Of a stretch of DNA of 64,000 bases, positions 44,058-53,407 are shown in pieces. A model generated the notes under the pieces. It saw only the letters and a program-made list of their open reading frames with translations. It was not told the DNA's origin and did not search any database. Source of the stretch: Flavobacterium fluviale (GTDB lineage: Bacteria; Bacteroidota; Bacteroidia; Flavobacteriales; Flavobacteriaceae); NCBI RefSeq assembly GCF_003312915.1, contig NZ_CP030261.1:620001-684000 (forward strand). Direction: 5' to 3'. Both the position numbers and the translations under genes were made by a program. Every line of letters starts with the position of its first letter. Position 1 is the stretch's first letter.

Positions 44058-47000
44058 TCACAAATTTACCACTTCAATTTCCGAACCGATATACACCAAT
44101 GCCTTTTTTAACACTTTGTATCCTAAATCTTCAATTGCATCCTGATATTCTTGAATTTGGTTTTGATATTTCGTATTAACTGCGCCAGTTTTATAATCTA
44201 AAAGATAGGCTTCTTTATTTTCTAAAAATACAATTCGATCGGGCTTTAAAATTCTTCCTTCTTTTTGAACAATTGTCTGCTCATTCAAGACGGTTTGATT
44301 TCCATCAAAACAAATAGACAATTCTGGATGATTTACAATTTCTTTTAAAGTCTGCAATACTTGTTCGACTTGATCAAAAGTAATCAGACCATTTTCGAGT
44401 GATTTTGTTACGGCCAGATCAATATCTGATTTATCTTTAACAAAAGCCAAAATCTCATGGACAATATTTCCATACGAAATCGCCTCTTGTTGATGCGTTC
44501 CCCACATTAAAGCTTCACGCTGGGCAATTTTAATATTTTTAGGATTTAAAACTTCTTTTACAACTGGAATCGATTTTACTAAATCAACTGTTTTTGTACT
44601 TTTTGAAAGTCTTACTTTATCTCCAAATTCATAGTTTAGTTTCCCTTCGTCATAAACACCTTGATTAATTAAAAACTTAATAAAGAATGAGGCCATATTA
44701 TTTGGATATTCTCCGTCATTTTTTGCTTGCAGCGATTGAGAAATTACATACAATTGTTCTTCAGCACGAGTTAACGCAACATACAAAACATTAATATTAT
44801 CCAGTAATTCCTCTTGCTTTTTCAAATTGAAAACCGCAGAAGCACTTTCACCAAAGCTCTCCACAACACTACTATTATCAACTAGTGCTTTTGGAACACC
44901 AAGATCAATCTCTTCTGTATCGAGCCATAATTTATCTTTTGGTTTCCGATTATAATCTTCATCGGCAAAAGGCATAATTACCACTGGAAATTCCAAACCT
45001 TTCGATTTATGAATTGTCATAATACGAACCGCGTTATTTCCTTCCGGCGACGGAATACTAAATTTCTCGGCATTTTTATCCCAGAAAACTAAAAAATCTG
45101 CGACTCCAGATTGATTTCTAATATCGCGTTCTAAAACAATATCCAGAAAAAACTGAACATAAGCATTTCCTTCTGAAGGAAGAATAAATTTAGAAATGAT
45201 AATTTCAACCGCCTCATAAAGAGATTTTTTTCGAACATCTTCAAAAGAAAAAGAAACATCAAAAGTTAAAAGCCATTCCTCAAATTCTTTCTCAGATCTA
45301 TAACTCATTCCTTTAGCAATAAAATCATGAACGGGCATTGCCAAATCTTTTGTTGAAGCTAAGAAATGAAGAAAATTAGCTTTTGATTCTAAATTTGCAC
45401 TGTTATTCAAATATCGAAGCAAATGAACTATCAATCGAACTTCTGCCGCATTTTGAATCATCAAGGTTTCTGAAGACAAAAGCGGAATGCCTTGTTCCGT
45501 TAAATAATTAGCAACCGCAATTCCCTGATCTCTTTTTCGGGTCAGAATTACAATATCTTTATATTCAAAACCTTGTTTTACCACTTCTTGAATGGTATTC
45601 AAAGTCGCTAAGACATACAAATCAGATTTCTCTACAACTTCTTCGTCATCAGCAAAATCATTTTTATCAACGATGGGAAGAAATGAAATATTGACGTAAC
45701 CTCCGTTTTTCGAATTTACATTCTGGAAACTATGATTTTCGTATAAATCTTTATAATCTTCGTTTGAAAATTCAGCTGAAATCAATTTAAAAAATGCATT
45801 ATTAAATTCAATGACTTCGCTGTAGCTTCGATAATTGGTATTTAAATGCTTAATTGCCTTATCTGGGTTATTAAACGGATTTACATCTTTACTCAATTCA
45901 ATAAACTGCTCTGCTTTACCGCCGCGCCAGCGATAAATCGACTGTTTAGGATCGCCCACAATCATCAATGTTCCTTTATTTCCTAAATCGTCTAAACCAG
46001 AAAGAGAATTATCAATTAGCGGAATTAAATTTTGCCATTGCATTTCGGAAGTATCTTGAAATTCATCAATAAAGAAATGACGATAGCGTTCTCCTAAGCG
46101 TTCATAAATAAATGGCGCAGGCTGATTCTGAATTTCGCGGTGAATAATGGCATTGAATTCTGAAATAGACAAGATATTTTGCTCCGATTGAATCTTAGCC
46201 AATTCATTACTTACGGCATTTAGCAGCGAAAGCGGTGTAATATTTTTTAAAAAGGCTTTATAAAAATCTCTTTTCTCAAAGTTTTTATATACCTCCTTCA
46301 AAATTTGAAGTAACTCTGGAATAATATTTTCTATTAACGCTCTGTCTTTTGCAGTCTTATTAATCGCAATATCCTCAAACTCATGAAAAGTTTTATTTTT
46401 CGGATTGAATTTTCCGTCTCGAATACTTTCTAAATGATTCGGAAAAGTTCCTCTAGAAAATGATTTTGGATCAATTCCATTTTTATCTATTAATTCAATT
46501 GCTTTAGAGGCCAGTTCCGCATTTGCAGACCCTAATTCTTTGCAAAGCGCCTGCATTTTTTGTTTAATCTCAACAAATTCTCCAATTGTTTTGTCTTGAA
46601 AATGCAGAATCTCATTGCGATTATTTTCATTTAAAACCAATCTCCCAGTATCCAGAATTTCACGCGAAACATCCCAGCTTTTATCATCATCAGTTTTTTC
46701 CATTGTAAAATCGATGAGTAATTTGGTCAGCGTTTCATCTTCCCCAGCTTGAGCAATAATTGCATCAACAGCTTCTACCAATAAATTTTCAGTATCCAGT
46801 GTCACTTCAAAAGTCATTGGAAGATTTAAGTCATGCGCAAAAGCTCGAATAACTTTATGCGTAAATTTATCAATGGTAGAAATATCAAAAGCTGCATAAT
46901 TATGAATTAAGTGCTTTATGATTTGCTGCGATTTGGTTTTGATTTTAATAATTGAAAGTCCAGTATCACGCGAAAGATCTTCCATTAAATCGGCTGCCTT

Positions 47001-47216
47001 TGGCGACGGCTCGTCTTTTGCAAACTCAGACAAACTGCCAACAATACGGCTTTTCATTTCATGAACCGCTTTATTAGTAAATGTTATCGCCAGGATATTT
47101 CGATATGCATCATTTTTTGGAGAAGAAAGAATAATTTTGAGATATTCCTTCACCAAAGTATAAGTCTTTCCAGATCCAGCAGAAGCATCATAAATGGAGA
47201 AAGACGGACTTTGCAT
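44058..47216 (-). CDS. UvrD/RecB-like (AddA-type) helicase-nuclease
   Basis: A 1052-residue superfamily-1 helicase. Motif I is YDASAGSGKTYTLVKEYL (about 8-25), motif II FIDEFQDTSEMQW (about 365), motif III GDPKQSIYRWRGG (about 400-412), motif V VRIMTIHKSKGLEFPVVI, motif VI NVLYVALTRAEEQLYV. The C-terminal PD-(D/E)XK part shows LKPDRIVFLENKEAYLLDYKTG (about 1000-1021). It is the expected partner of the AddB-like protein at 38361-41123; kbl and ompA lie between. Start is ATG 47216 (MQSPSFSIYDASAG), not the TTG 96 bp upstream, because motif I must lie near the N-terminus. Confidence 0.93.
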   Translation of the reverse strand: MQSPSFSIYDASAGSGKTYTLVKEYLKIILSSPKNDAYRNILAITFTNKAVHEMKSRIVGSLSEFAKDEPSPKAADLMEDLSRDTGLSIIKIKTKSQQIIKHLIHNYAAFDISTIDKFTHKVIRAFAHDLNLPMTFEVTLDTENLLVEAVDAIIAQAGEDETLTKLLIDFTMEKTDDDKSWDVSREILDTGRLVLNENNRNEILHFQDKTIGEFVEIKQKMQALCKELGSANAELASKAIELIDKNGIDPKSFSRGTFPNHLESIRDGKFNPKNKTFHEFEDIAINKTAKDRALIENIIPELLQILKEVYKNFEKRDFYKAFLKNITPLSLLNAVSNELAKIQSEQNILSISEFNAIIHREIQNQPAPFIYERLGERYRHFFIDEFQDTSEMQWQNLIPLIDNSLSGLDDLGNKGTLMIVGDPKQSIYRWRGGKAEQFIELSKDVNPFNNPDKAIKHLNTNYRSYSEVIEFNNAFFKLISAEFSNEDYKDLYENHSFQNVNSKNGGYVNISFLPIVDKNDFADDEEVVEKSDLYVLATLNTIQEVVKQGFEYKDIVILTRKRDQGIAVANYLTEQGIPLLSSETLMIQNAAEVRLIVHLLRYLNNSANLESKANFLHFLASTKDLAMPVHDFIAKGMSYRSEKEFEEWLLTFDVSFSFEDVRKKSLYEAVEIIISKFILPSEGNAYVQFFLDIVLERDIRNQSGVADFLVFWDKNAEKFSIPSPEGNNAVRIMTIHKSKGLEFPVVIMPFADEDYNRKPKDKLWLDTEEIDLGVPKALVDNSSVVESFGESASAVFNLKKQEELLDNINVLYVALTRAEEQLYVISQSLQAKNDGEYPNNMASFFIKFLINQGVYDEGKLNYEFGDKVRLSKSTKTVDLVKSIPVVKEVLNPKNIKIAQREALMWGTHQQEAISYGNIVHEILAFVKDKSDIDLAVTKSLENGLITFDQVEQVLQTLKEIVNHPELSICFDGNQTVLNEQTIVQKEGRILKPDRIVFLENKEAYLLDYKTGAVNTKYQNQIQEYQDAIEDLGYKVLKKALVYIGSEIEVVNL

Positions 47217-47273
47217 AAGTTTGGTTTTTAGTAATGTAAAAATAGCACAATTAAATATTAAATCCCAATAATG

Positions 47274-47337
47274 AAAAATTCCAAATTCCAATTTTTGAAG
47301 CGCTAATTGCAAACAAATATTGGAATTTGGAATTTTT
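47274..47337. repeat. hairpin with CCAAATTCCAA arms (copy 1), lspA terminator
   Basis: Perfect 18-bp arms AAAAATTCCAAATTCCAA (47274-47291) and reverse complement (47320-47337), 28-nt loop. On the minus strand the stem ends in a T-run, so it may end lspA transcription (lspA stop is 22 bp away). A like hairpin lies at 59102-59152. Confidence 0.7.
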
Positions 47338-47359
47338 TATATTGTATTTTTAAAAATAA

Positions 47360-47956
47360 TTAGTGTTTTGGAAAAGCTCTTTTATTAAAAACCAAAAGTA
47401 TACCTACTCCTGTAGAAATTGCCATATCGGCAACATTAAAAATAGCATTAAAAAAAGCAAAATGTTTCCCGCCGAAAATTGGAAGCCAAGTTGGTAGATT
47501 TCCTTCCCAAATAGGGAAATAGAACATATCTACAACCAAACCATGAAACCAAGTTCCATATGGAGCTGGAGAAAAAATCGTTGCTAGATTATGAGTACTG
47601 TCATCAAAAATAACTCCGTAAAAAACAGAATCGATAATATTACCTGCTGCACCAGCAAAGATTAGTGCAATAGCAACTATCAAATAAGTCGAATGGCGTT
47701 TTTTTATGGCATCTGAAAGCCACCAGCCAATTCCGAAAACTGCAAAAATCCTAAAGACAGTTAAAATTAGTTTTCCGTATTCTCCAGGTATTTTTGTTCC
47801 CCAAGCCATCCCTTCATTTTCAATAAAATGAATTCTAAACCAATCAAAAATAACGAATTCTTCTCCAAGAACGAAATTTGTTTTGACATAGATTTTAGAA
47901 AGCTGATCAACGATTAAAACTAAAAATATAAGGAAATACGCTTTTCTTAATGACAT
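47360..47956 (-). CDS. lspA: lipoprotein signal peptidase (signal peptidase II)
   Basis: A 198-residue inner-membrane aspartyl protease that cuts prolipoproteins after lipid transfer to the Cys. Four hydrophobic segments are seen (about 5-22, 62-83, 90-112, 165-190). The two catalytic Asp are in GNIIDSVFYGVIFDD (about 107) and FNVADMAIS (about 177). The N-terminal motif YFLIFLVLIVDQLSKIYVK is typical. In many Bacteroidota lspA directly follows a dksA-like gene and ileS; here the second Roadblock locus lies between them. Confidence 0.95.
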   Translation of the reverse strand: MSLRKAYFLIFLVLIVDQLSKIYVKTNFVLGEEFVIFDWFRIHFIENEGMAWGTKIPGEYGKLILTVFRIFAVFGIGWWLSDAIKKRHSTYLIVAIALIFAGAAGNIIDSVFYGVIFDDSTHNLATIFSPAPYGTWFHGLVVDMFYFPIWEGNLPTWLPIFGGKHFAFFNAIFNVADMAISTGVGILLVFNKRAFPKH

Positions 47957-47993
47957 TTTATGAATTTTTGATGGGCAAAAATAACAATTAAAT

Positions 47994-48022
47994 CAAAAAA
48001 AACGCTCCCAATGGAGCGTTAA
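47994..48022 (-). terminator. terminator of the 71-residue gene
   Basis: AACGCTCC, loop ATTG, GGAGCGTT followed by eight Ts on the minus strand; 55 bp after the stop of the 71-residue gene. Confidence 0.75.
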
Positions 48023-48076
48023 TTCTTTTCGAAGAAACTAAACAAAGTTTATCTGCTAATCTAAACCTAATTAAGT

Positions 48077-48292
48077 TTACTTTTTTACAGGAGCTTTTGC
48101 TGGAGTTTTTGGACTGTCGGAGAAAAAATCAGAAATAGATTTGAATATTCCTTTGCTCTCTTTTCCGGCAGCAAGCTTTTTAGCTTCCCCTTTTTTTAAA
48201 TCTGCTTTAAACTTGATACGCAGTTTTTCAAAATCTTTCATTCTGCGCTCCACGTCAGAGTTTACATCTTTGAATTTCAATACTTTACTCAT
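48077..48292 (-). CDS. 71-residue basic protein, divergent from Roadblock locus 2
   Basis: A small, very basic protein: helix-forming DVNSDVERRMKDFEKLRIKF (about 9-28), then a Lys/Ala/Gly linker, an amphipathic GIFKSISDFFSD (about 48-59) and an Ala/Pro/Lys tail. It has ATG start and its own terminator. The layout (coiled N-terminal half, hydrophobic/basic 'KGIFKSI' motif) is like the 47-residue protein divergent from Roadblock locus 1. No named family is recognised. Function unknown; link with the Roadblock pair is from context. Confidence 0.7.
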   Translation of the reverse strand: MSKVLKFKDVNSDVERRMKDFEKLRIKFKADLKKGEAKKLAAGKESKGIFKSISDFFSDSPKTPAKAPVKK

Positions 48293-48363
48293 AATGTAAG
48301 TTTTTTACAGTAAATAATTTAAATTATTAATGATTTGGTATTACAATGATACATAAATTAATT

Positions 48364-48371
48364 TATATTTG
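48364..48371 (+). promoter_or_regulatory. candidate -7 element of Roadblock locus 2
   Basis: TATATTTG fits TAnnTTTG on the plus strand but lies 102 bp upstream of the Roadblock-A ATG, so a leader of about 95 nt is implied. A TTTG at 48334-48337 is 26 bp before it, longer than the usual spacer. Confidence 0.4.
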
Positions 48372-48473
48372 TTAAATAAAATTAACAGTTGTTTAGGATT
48401 ATTCGCTATTAATTTATAAAAACAAATACCAAAATGAACTGAATTTAACATTCCTCCCAAAATCCTACAAATC

Positions 48474-48830
48474 ATGAATGAAATCACAACTACTCTAAAT
48501 GACTTTCTTGTCAGTACAAAATCGACTGCTGCATTAATCTTAAACGGAAAAGGAAAATTAATCACTTCCTTAAATTTAGACTATGGAGACAGCATTGCCG
48601 CAATGAGTGCCGCAATCTTATCTATGAGCGAAAAATTTTTAATTGATTTAGAAAAAGGCGCCCTAAAACAATTATATTTAAAAAGCTCAGAAGGCGTTAT
48701 TGTCGGAAACAAAATAAGCGGATCCAATTTTATTGTTGCTTTTTCTAAAGAAGGAAGCAACCTTGCGTTATTAATGCGCTCAACAGAAGAAGTATCTGTT
48801 GAATTAAGTAAAAATTCCCTATTGAAATAA
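48474..48830 (+). CDS. Roadblock/LC7-like protein A (locus 2)
   Basis: A 118-residue protein: helix 1-14, ALILNGKGKLITSLNLDYGDSIAAMSAAILSMSEKFLIDL (hairpin plus helix), LKQLYLKSSEGVIVGNKISGSNFIVAFSKEGSNLALLMRS (strands and helix). This is the Roadblock/LC7 pattern, with the conserved 'G.L..SLNLDY.D.IAAM.AAIL.M' region shared with 36630-36950, though overall identity is low. It is the first gene of a two-gene plus-strand operon, divergent from the 71-residue gene. Cytosolic; no GTPase adjacent. Confidence 0.8.
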   Translation: MNEITTTLNDFLVSTKSTAALILNGKGKLITSLNLDYGDSIAAMSAAILSMSEKFLIDLEKGALKQLYLKSSEGVIVGNKISGSNFIVAFSKEGSNLALLMRSTEEVSVELSKNSLLK

Positions 48831-48863
48831 CATAAATCTATTAACAAACAAACCCACTGAATT

Positions 48864-49244
48864 ATGAGTAATGATTTTTTAAACGTGTTTTTAAATGAAA
48901 TGAAAACCAACGTAAACGGCTTTATCGCTGTCGCTGTAACCGAAATTGAATCTGGATTAAGTTTTGGAAATTTAACAATCGACCCAAGTTTCGACCCTGA
49001 ACTTGCGGCGGCTTATAATTTAGAAGTTGTAAAAGCTAAGTTAAACGCGGTAAAAGCTTTAAACCTCAACCAAGACATCGAAGATATTTTGATTACTTTA
49101 TCGAATCAAATTCACATTATCGATATTTCTCCAAACAAAAAATTTATGATCTACCTAGCTGCAGATGCTTCAAAAGCAAACCTAGGTATGACTAGAGCTA
49201 TTTTAAGAAAGCACAAAGCTGAAGTTGAAAAAAATCTAGCATAA
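48864..49244 (+). CDS. Roadblock/LC7-like protein B (locus 2)
   Basis: A 126-residue protein, clear paralogue of 36233-36607: both share NVNGFIAV.VTE.E.G.S, DPELA.AYNLEVVKAKLNA.KAL, DILITLS.QIHIID and KANLG.TRA. The much stronger conservation of B than of A between the loci suggests B carries the shared interface. It follows Roadblock-A by 33 bp and ends before a perfect terminator (49261-49289). Confidence 0.78.
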   Translation: MSNDFLNVFLNEMKTNVNGFIAVAVTEIESGLSFGNLTIDPSFDPELAAAYNLEVVKAKLNAVKALNLNQDIEDILITLSNQIHIIDISPNKKFMIYLAADASKANLGMTRAILRKHKAEVEKNLA

Positions 49245-49260
49245 ATTATTACTCTACTTT

Positions 49261-49295
49261 AGAACTATCTCAAATCGAGATAGTTCTAATTTTCT
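49261..49295 (+). terminator. terminator of Roadblock locus 2
   Basis: AGAACTATCTC, short loop, GAGATAGTTCT followed by AATTTTCTTCTT. Perfect 11-bp stem 17 bp after the Roadblock-B stop. Confidence 0.75.
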
Positions 49296-49429
49296 TCTTG
49301 CAGCCCCAAATCGTCCGCCTCTTTTATTCTTACAAAAATAAAGCCTTCTTTTTTAAAAGCAGTCAGCTTAAAAATAATCCATTTCTTTCAAAAGACAAGC
49401 CGACACTTACTTAGACTGATTCTAAAAGA

Positions 49430-49470
49430 TTAAACAAAAAAACGCCCCTAAAAGGAGCGCTTATTTTTTT
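49430..49470 (-). terminator. terminator of the dksA-like gene
   Basis: AGCGCTCC-TTTT-AGGGGCGTTTTTTT on the minus strand (CGCTCC/GGGGCG with a G-T pair), 14 bp past the DksA-like stop. Confidence 0.65.
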
Positions 49471-49483
49471 ATTTCGGTGAATT

Positions 49484-49864
49484 TTATCTTTGCAAGTTTT
49501 TAGCTTCGATACTCATTGTTGCATGAGGAACGATTTTAAGCCTTTCTTTGCTAATTAGTTTACCTGTTACTTTACAGATACCGTAAGTTTTGTTTTCTAC
49601 ACGGAAAAGCGCGTTTTTTAAATCACGGATAAACTTCTCTTGTCTAATAGCCAACTGAGAGTTTGCCTCTTTAGACATTGTTTCACTTCCTTCTTCAAAA
49701 GCTTTGAAAGTTGGAGATGTATCGTCTGTTCCGTTATTTAAGTCGTTCATATAAGCACTCTTAATTAAATCAAGATCTGCTTGCGCTTTTTGTATTTTTG
49801 CTTGAATTATCTCTTTGAACTCCGCCAAATCAGCGTCAGAGTATCTTGTAATTTCATCTATCAT
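49484..49864 (-). CDS. TraR/DksA-family protein with degenerate zinc finger
   Basis: A 126-residue protein of the DksA/TraR type, which bind in the secondary channel of RNA polymerase. It has the coiled-coil N-terminal half (about 1-75; SDADLAEFKEIIQAKIQKAQADLDLIK) and the C-terminal YGICKVTGKLISKERLKIVPHAT. In classical DksA four Cys bind zinc; here only one Cys is left (CKVTG), and the usual C-terminal CxxC is absent (TMSIEAKNL). It starts 11 bp after ileS on the same strand, the usual Bacteroidota order. Confidence 0.9.
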   Translation of the reverse strand: MIDEITRYSDADLAEFKEIIQAKIQKAQADLDLIKSAYMNDLNNGTDDTSPTFKAFEEGSETMSKEANSQLAIRQEKFIRDLKNALFRVENKTYGICKVTGKLISKERLKIVPHATMSIEAKNLQR

Positions 49865-49875
49865 GGTATTTATAA

Positions 49876-52800
49876 TTATTTTGAAATTAATATCATTGTT
49901 TTAATATCATCAAACTCAATTTCTGTGCCGTTTTCTAAAGCGTCTACAAAAACCAAGTCGTCTGTTAATGTTTCAGACTTAATATAACCTTCATTTTTTG
50001 AAACGGCTTCTTCTAAATTACCGTCTCTTTTTATTTGCACTTTAATCTTATCAGTAACTTCAAATCCTGAATCTTTACGGATATTCTGAATTCTGTTTAC
50101 TAATTCTCTCGCGATACCTTCATTTTTTAATTCTTCAGATATGGTTATGTCAAGCGCAACTGTAATTCCGTTTGAATTAGCAACCAGCCATCCTTCAATA
50201 TCCTGCGATGTTATTTCGACGTCTTCTAATGATAAAGTTACATTATTTCCAGAAATAACAATATCCAGCGTTCCCTGCTTGTCTAATTGGTTAATTTGAT
50301 CGGCAGAAAAACCTTGTATTTCCTTAGAAATCAAGCCCATATCCTTTCCGAAACGTGGCCCAAGAGCTTTAAAATTTGGCTTAATCTGCTTCACTAAAAT
50401 ACCAGAAGCATCGTCTAAAAGTTCGATTTCTTTCACGTTTACCTCAGCTTTTACTAAGTCAGAAATTGCCTCGATTTCAGCACGCTGATTCTCGTCAAGC
50501 ACTGGAATCATTACCTTTTGCAGAGGCTGGCGTACTTTTATCATCTCTTTTTTACGTAGTGATAACACCAAAGATGAGATGGTTTGCGCCTTCTGCATTT
50601 TGCTTTCCAACGTTTTATTAACAAAGTTTTCGACAAATTTTGGGAATTCAGCCAAGTGAACACTAGCAAAATCCTCAGTTCCCGTCGAAGCTGTTAAATC
50701 TCTGTACAATTTATCCATGAAAAAAGGAGCTACAGGAGCGCTTAATTTGCTGATTGTTAACAAGCAAGTATAAAGCGTTTGGTAAGCTGCAATTTTATCT
50801 TTAGCGTATTCTCCTTTCCAGAAACGACGACGGCATAAACGAACGTACCAGTTACTTAAGTTTTCCTGAACGAAATCAGAAATTGCTCTTGTAGCTTTTG
50901 TCGGCTCGTAATCTTCATAACATTCATCAACAAATTTGATTAAGGTATGCAATTCAGAAATAATCCACTGATCGATTTCCGGTCTTTCGTTTAACGGAAT
51001 TTCCGCTTCAGCGTATTTAAAACCATCGATATTCGCATATAACGAAAAGAATGAATAGGTGTTGTATAATGTTCCAAAGAATTTACGACGAACCTCAGCA
51101 ATTCCTTCAAGGTCAAACTTTAAGTTATCCCAAGGATTGGCATTCATAATCATGTACCAGCGTGTGGCATCAGGACCAAATTCTTCGATGGTTTTAAATG
51201 GGTCTATAGTATTTCCTTTACTCTTAGACATTTTGATTCCATTTTTATCTAAAACCAAACCATTTGAAACAACGTTTTTATAAGCTACTTTATCAAAAAC
51301 CAAAGTTCCGATAGCATGTAACGTATAAAACCATCCACGAGTCTGATCTACTCCTTCTGCGATAAAATTCGCCGGAAAATCTTTATTCTCGTCAATTTTG
51401 TCTTTATTTTCAAAAGGATAATGCCATTGTGCATAAGGCATCGCTCCAGAATCGAACCAAACATCAATTAAATCGCTTTCGCGTTTCATTGGCTGGCCAG
51501 AAGCCGAAACCAAAGTAATTTGATCGACTACATTTTTGTGCAGATCGATTAAATCATAATTTGATTCAGACATGTTTCCAATTTCGAAACCTTTAAATGG
51601 GTTTTCTTTTTGAAAACCAGCTTCGATAGATTTCTCAATCGCATTGTACAATTCTTCAACAGAACCGATAATAACTTCTTCTTTTTTATCTTCTGTTCTC
51701 CAGATTGGCAACGGAATTCCCCAATATCTAGAACGAGATAAGTTCCAGTCGTTGGCATTTTTCAACCAATTTCCAAAACGTCCTTCACCAGTAGATTTAG
51801 GTTTCCAGTTGATAGTTTCGTTCAGGTCGAACATTCTATCTTTTACATCGGTTACTTTAATGAACCAAGAATCTAGTGGATAATATAATAACGGCTCATC
51901 TGTTCTCCAGCTGTGCGGATAACTGTGCACGTATTTTTCAACTTTAAAAGCTTTATTTTCTTCTTTTAATCGAATAGCGATTTCAACATCGACAGATTTC
52001 TCTGGAGCTTGTCCTGCATCGTAATATTCGTTCTTAACGTATTTACCAGCTAAGTCTCCTAAGTGTGAAGTGAATTTTCCTTGTAAATCTACTAACGGAA
52101 CTGCATTTCCTTCTTCATCCAAAACCAACATTGGCGGTACTTCTGGTTTTGCTTCTTTTGCTACTTTAGCATCATCTGCACCAAAAGTCGGAGCCGTATG
52201 TACAATTCCTGTCCCGTCTTCTGTAGTAACGAAATCTCCAGAAATTACTCTAAATGCGTTTTCAGCATTTTGATATGGCAATACGTAAGGTAATAGTTGC
52301 TCATAACGGATTTCTACTAAATCTGCACCTTTTGCTTCGGTTAAGATTTTATATGGAAGTTTTTTATCTCCAGCTTTTACATTATCAAAATCAGCATCAT
52401 CTTCACTTAAGAAAAATCCTTTACCGAATTGTTTCCCAACTAAGTTCTTAGCCAAAATAACATTGATTGGCTCAAAAGTATATTGATTGAAAGTTTTTAC
52501 TAAAACGTAATCAATTTTTGGTCCAACGGTTAAAGCTGTATTTGATGGCAATGTCCAAGGAGTTGTCGTCCAAGCTAAAATGTGAACATCTCCAAAACCT
52601 TGTAAAAAGCTTGGCAATGTTTCTGGTAAAGTTTTGAATTGCGCTACAATCGTAGTATCTGTAACATCTCTGTAAGCTCCCGGCTGATTTACTTCGTGAG
52701 AAGATAATCCTGTTCCTGCTTTTGGAGAATACGGCTGAATTGTGTATCCTTTGTACAACAAACCTTTATCGTAGATTTGTTTCAAAAGCCACCAAACAGA

Positions 52801-53277
52801 TTCCATGTATTTTGGTTTATAAGTAACATAGGGATCTTCCATATCTACCCAATAACCCATTTTTTCGGTCAAGTCATTCCATACGTCGGTATAACGCATA
52901 ACGGTTTTTTTACACGCTTCGTTATATTCTTCGATAGAAATCGTTTTACCAATATCTTCTTTTGTAATCCCAAGTTCTTTTTCGGTACCCAATTCTACAG
53001 GTAAACCGTGAGTATCCCATCCGGCTTTTCTTTTTACCTGAAAACCTTTTTGAGTTTTATATCTGCAAAAAATATCTTTAATTGCACGCGCCATCACGTG
53101 GTGAATTCCTGGTAATCCGTTTGCTGAAGGCGGACCTTCAAAAAACACGAAAGGCTCAGCACCTTCGCGAGTTGTTACACTCTTTTCAAATATATTTTCT
53201 TTCTTCCAAAAATCAAGAACTTCTGACGCTGCAGCTGGCAAGTCAAGTCCTTTGTATTCAGTAAATTTTGTACTCAT
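49876..53277 (-). CDS. ileS: isoleucyl-tRNA synthetase
   Basis: A 1133-residue class-I synthetase. The HIGH-type motif is in PPSANGLPGIHHVMARAIKD (about 50-69). The editing domain spans about 200-420 (TTPWTLPSNTALTVGP). The KMSKS motif is GIKMSKSKGNTIDP (about 683-696). The C-terminal tRNA-binding part is the long eukaryote-like type seen in Bacteroidota. It is followed after 11 bp by the DksA-like gene. Confidence 0.97.
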   Translation of the reverse strand: MSTKFTEYKGLDLPAAASEVLDFWKKENIFEKSVTTREGAEPFVFFEGPPSANGLPGIHHVMARAIKDIFCRYKTQKGFQVKRKAGWDTHGLPVELGTEKELGITKEDIGKTISIEEYNEACKKTVMRYTDVWNDLTEKMGYWVDMEDPYVTYKPKYMESVWWLLKQIYDKGLLYKGYTIQPYSPKAGTGLSSHEVNQPGAYRDVTDTTIVAQFKTLPETLPSFLQGFGDVHILAWTTTPWTLPSNTALTVGPKIDYVLVKTFNQYTFEPINVILAKNLVGKQFGKGFFLSEDDADFDNVKAGDKKLPYKILTEAKGADLVEIRYEQLLPYVLPYQNAENAFRVISGDFVTTEDGTGIVHTAPTFGADDAKVAKEAKPEVPPMLVLDEEGNAVPLVDLQGKFTSHLGDLAGKYVKNEYYDAGQAPEKSVDVEIAIRLKEENKAFKVEKYVHSYPHSWRTDEPLLYYPLDSWFIKVTDVKDRMFDLNETINWKPKSTGEGRFGNWLKNANDWNLSRSRYWGIPLPIWRTEDKKEEVIIGSVEELYNAIEKSIEAGFQKENPFKGFEIGNMSESNYDLIDLHKNVVDQITLVSASGQPMKRESDLIDVWFDSGAMPYAQWHYPFENKDKIDENKDFPANFIAEGVDQTRGWFYTLHAIGTLVFDKVAYKNVVSNGLVLDKNGIKMSKSKGNTIDPFKTIEEFGPDATRWYMIMNANPWDNLKFDLEGIAEVRRKFFGTLYNTYSFFSLYANIDGFKYAEAEIPLNERPEIDQWIISELHTLIKFVDECYEDYEPTKATRAISDFVQENLSNWYVRLCRRRFWKGEYAKDKIAAYQTLYTCLLTISKLSAPVAPFFMDKLYRDLTASTGTEDFASVHLAEFPKFVENFVNKTLESKMQKAQTISSLVLSLRKKEMIKVRQPLQKVMIPVLDENQRAEIEAISDLVKAEVNVKEIELLDDASGILVKQIKPNFKALGPRFGKDMGLISKEIQGFSADQINQLDKQGTLDIVISGNNVTLSLEDVEITSQDIEGWLVANSNGITVALDITISEELKNEGIARELVNRIQNIRKDSGFEVTDKIKVQIKRDGNLEEAVSKNEGYIKSETLTDDLVFVDALENGTEIEFDDIKTMILISK

Positions 53278-53407
53278 TTTATCCTTTTCTTAAACGAGGT
53301 GCGAAAGTAAGGAATTTTGAGGAAAATAGATAAAAGATGACAGAAAAAAGACTAATATCTGGAAATTTATGATGGATTTTTCAACAAATATTGGTCTTTT
53401 GAATGAT

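Noticed and set aside
47217..47312. N-terminal extension of the RecB-like helicase from TTG 47312
   Set aside because: It would add 32 residues read through the hairpin repeat (47274 onward) ahead of motif I; ATG 47216 places motif I normally.
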